Assembly: GCA_001792465.1 (NCBI GenBank)
Contig: MGGO01000028.1
Location: 36,246-43,001 of the forward strand
Reading direction: 5' to 3'
Length of the DNA: 6,756 nt
Source: Candidatus Woesebacteria bacterium RIFCSPHIGHO2_01_FULL_44_10
GTDB taxonomy: Bacteria; Patescibacteriota; Microgenomatia; UBA8517
Under the pieces are notes generated by a model. It had not been told where the DNA came from. It saw nothing but the letters and a program-made list of their open reading frames with translations, and searched no databases. Shown here in pieces: positions 6,482 through 6,756 of this stretch. Position numbers and translations under genes: made by a program. Within the stretch, counting starts at the first letter, position 1; each line of letters begins with the position of its first letter.

Positions 6482-6756
6482 AAAGCCAAGAAAAAAGGCC
6501 ACCAAAAAGACCAGAACAGGTGCTTTAAAAAGGTGGTATAACGCTAAGGACAGAAAGTTTAAAGAAGAACCTTCACCTTTTAAGCGTGGGGTTGTCTTGG
6601 CCGTCAGAACCATGACTCCTTCCAAGCCAAACTCGGCCCTCAGGAAAGTGGCTAGGGTACGGCTGTCAAATAAACAGGAAGTGACGGCCTACATTCCGGG
6701 GGAGGGGCACGATTTGGCCGAACACGCGGTGGTTTTAGTTAGGGCTGGGAGGAGAA
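6456..6756 (+). CDS. rpsL: 30S ribosomal protein S12, 3'-truncated by the window edge
   Basis: Small-subunit protein lining the decoding centre, where it helps check codon-anticodon pairing. The first 100 residues are present, plus one base of the next codon. The start gives MPTAHQLIKKPRKK, matching the family's MPTINQLVRK, and an in-frame TGA at 6444-6446 excludes any upstream ATG. Family blocks: basic N-terminal tail (1-20), FKRGVV (42-47), TPSKPNSALRKVARVRL (54-70) and EVTAYIPGEGHDLAEHAVVLVRAGR (75-99). The segment at about 25-38 corresponds in length to the roughly 13-residue insertion of Bacillus-type S12 and is absent from E. coli S12. The window ends just before the loop with the conserved Lys-Asp pair (E. 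coli K88/D89). The lysine equivalent to E. coli K43 (Bacillus K56) is Ser56 here. No Shine-Dalgarno is visible in the 15 nt before the ATG, and the first 26 nt overlap the end of rpoC, so initiation probably depends on coupling or on a short-leader transcript. rpsL after rpoC is the common bacterial order. Confidence 0.97.
   Translation, partial: MPTAHQLIKKPRKKATKKTRTGALKRWYNAKDRKFKEEPSPFKRGVVLAVRTMTPSKPNSALRKVARVRLSNKQEVTAYIPGEGHDLAEHAVVLVRAGRR

Noticed and set aside
6491..6497. A AAA AAG heptamer in the zero frame of rpsL, a dnaX-type -1 slippery site
   Set aside because: It falls in the normally Lys-rich S12 N-terminal tail, no stimulatory Shine-Dalgarno or hairpin is evident, and the -1 frame stops after about 14 codons.
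6482..6540. Possible rpoC terminator after the stop codon
   Set aside because: No GC-rich inverted repeat followed by T residues; the region is rpsL coding sequence, so readthrough is expected.
6194..6625. 143-codon open frame on the minus strand across the rpoC/rpsL junction
   Set aside because: It lies wholly antisense to two well-identified genes and resembles no family I know; a shadow of the biased codons opposite.

Overview
The window is a gene-dense piece of the conserved bacterial transcription/translation block rpoB - rpoC - rpsL, all on the + strand. It opens inside rpoB (roughly the first 170 residues lie upstream), contains a complete rpoC, and closes inside rpsL (first 100 residues present). 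There is no intergenic DNA: rpoB and rpoC overlap by 20 nt, rpoC and rpsL by 26 nt, and the three genes occupy the three different forward frames. No stretch above 300 bases lacks a gene. I see no RNA genes, mobile elements, CRISPR or integration signals.

The organism is a bacterium: it has separate beta and beta-prime subunits, bacterial-type S12 and the usual order of rpoBC followed by the str operon. The best guess is a Candidate Phyla Radiation (Patescibacteria) lineage, possibly Microgenomates-like. Reasons are the tight overlaps, a compact beta subunit (estimated ~1,100 aa) without the large E. coli insertions, a Lys/Glu-rich helical insertion in the N-terminal part of beta-prime, and unusual residues at several near-invariant polymerase and S12 positions. 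This placement is inference; a phylogeny of RpoB/RpoC would settle it.

Layout: 1-2784 is the beta subunit (lobe to C-terminal clamp). 2751-2761 is a strong Shine-Dalgarno for rpoC, inside the rpoB 3' end. 2765-6481 is beta-prime with both zinc sites, clamp helices, the NADFDGDQM catalytic loop, bridge helix and trigger loop. 6456-6756 is the start of ribosomal protein S12. RpoB and RpoC together form the catalytic core of RNA polymerase; S12 belongs to the decoding centre of the 30S subunit. The arrangement ties expression of the two machines to one transcript, with a possible (weakly supported) extra promoter just before rpsL.

There is no exotic new system here. What deserves a second look is the set of departures inside otherwise textbook proteins: a Rif pocket with changed positions 513 and 526, a trigger loop reading LTLRTKHTGG, a rewritten SGARGS motif before the F-loop, a beta-prime C-terminus that has lost its GTG tail where it shares DNA with rpsL, and Ser in place of the S12 lysine central to streptomycin sensitivity.
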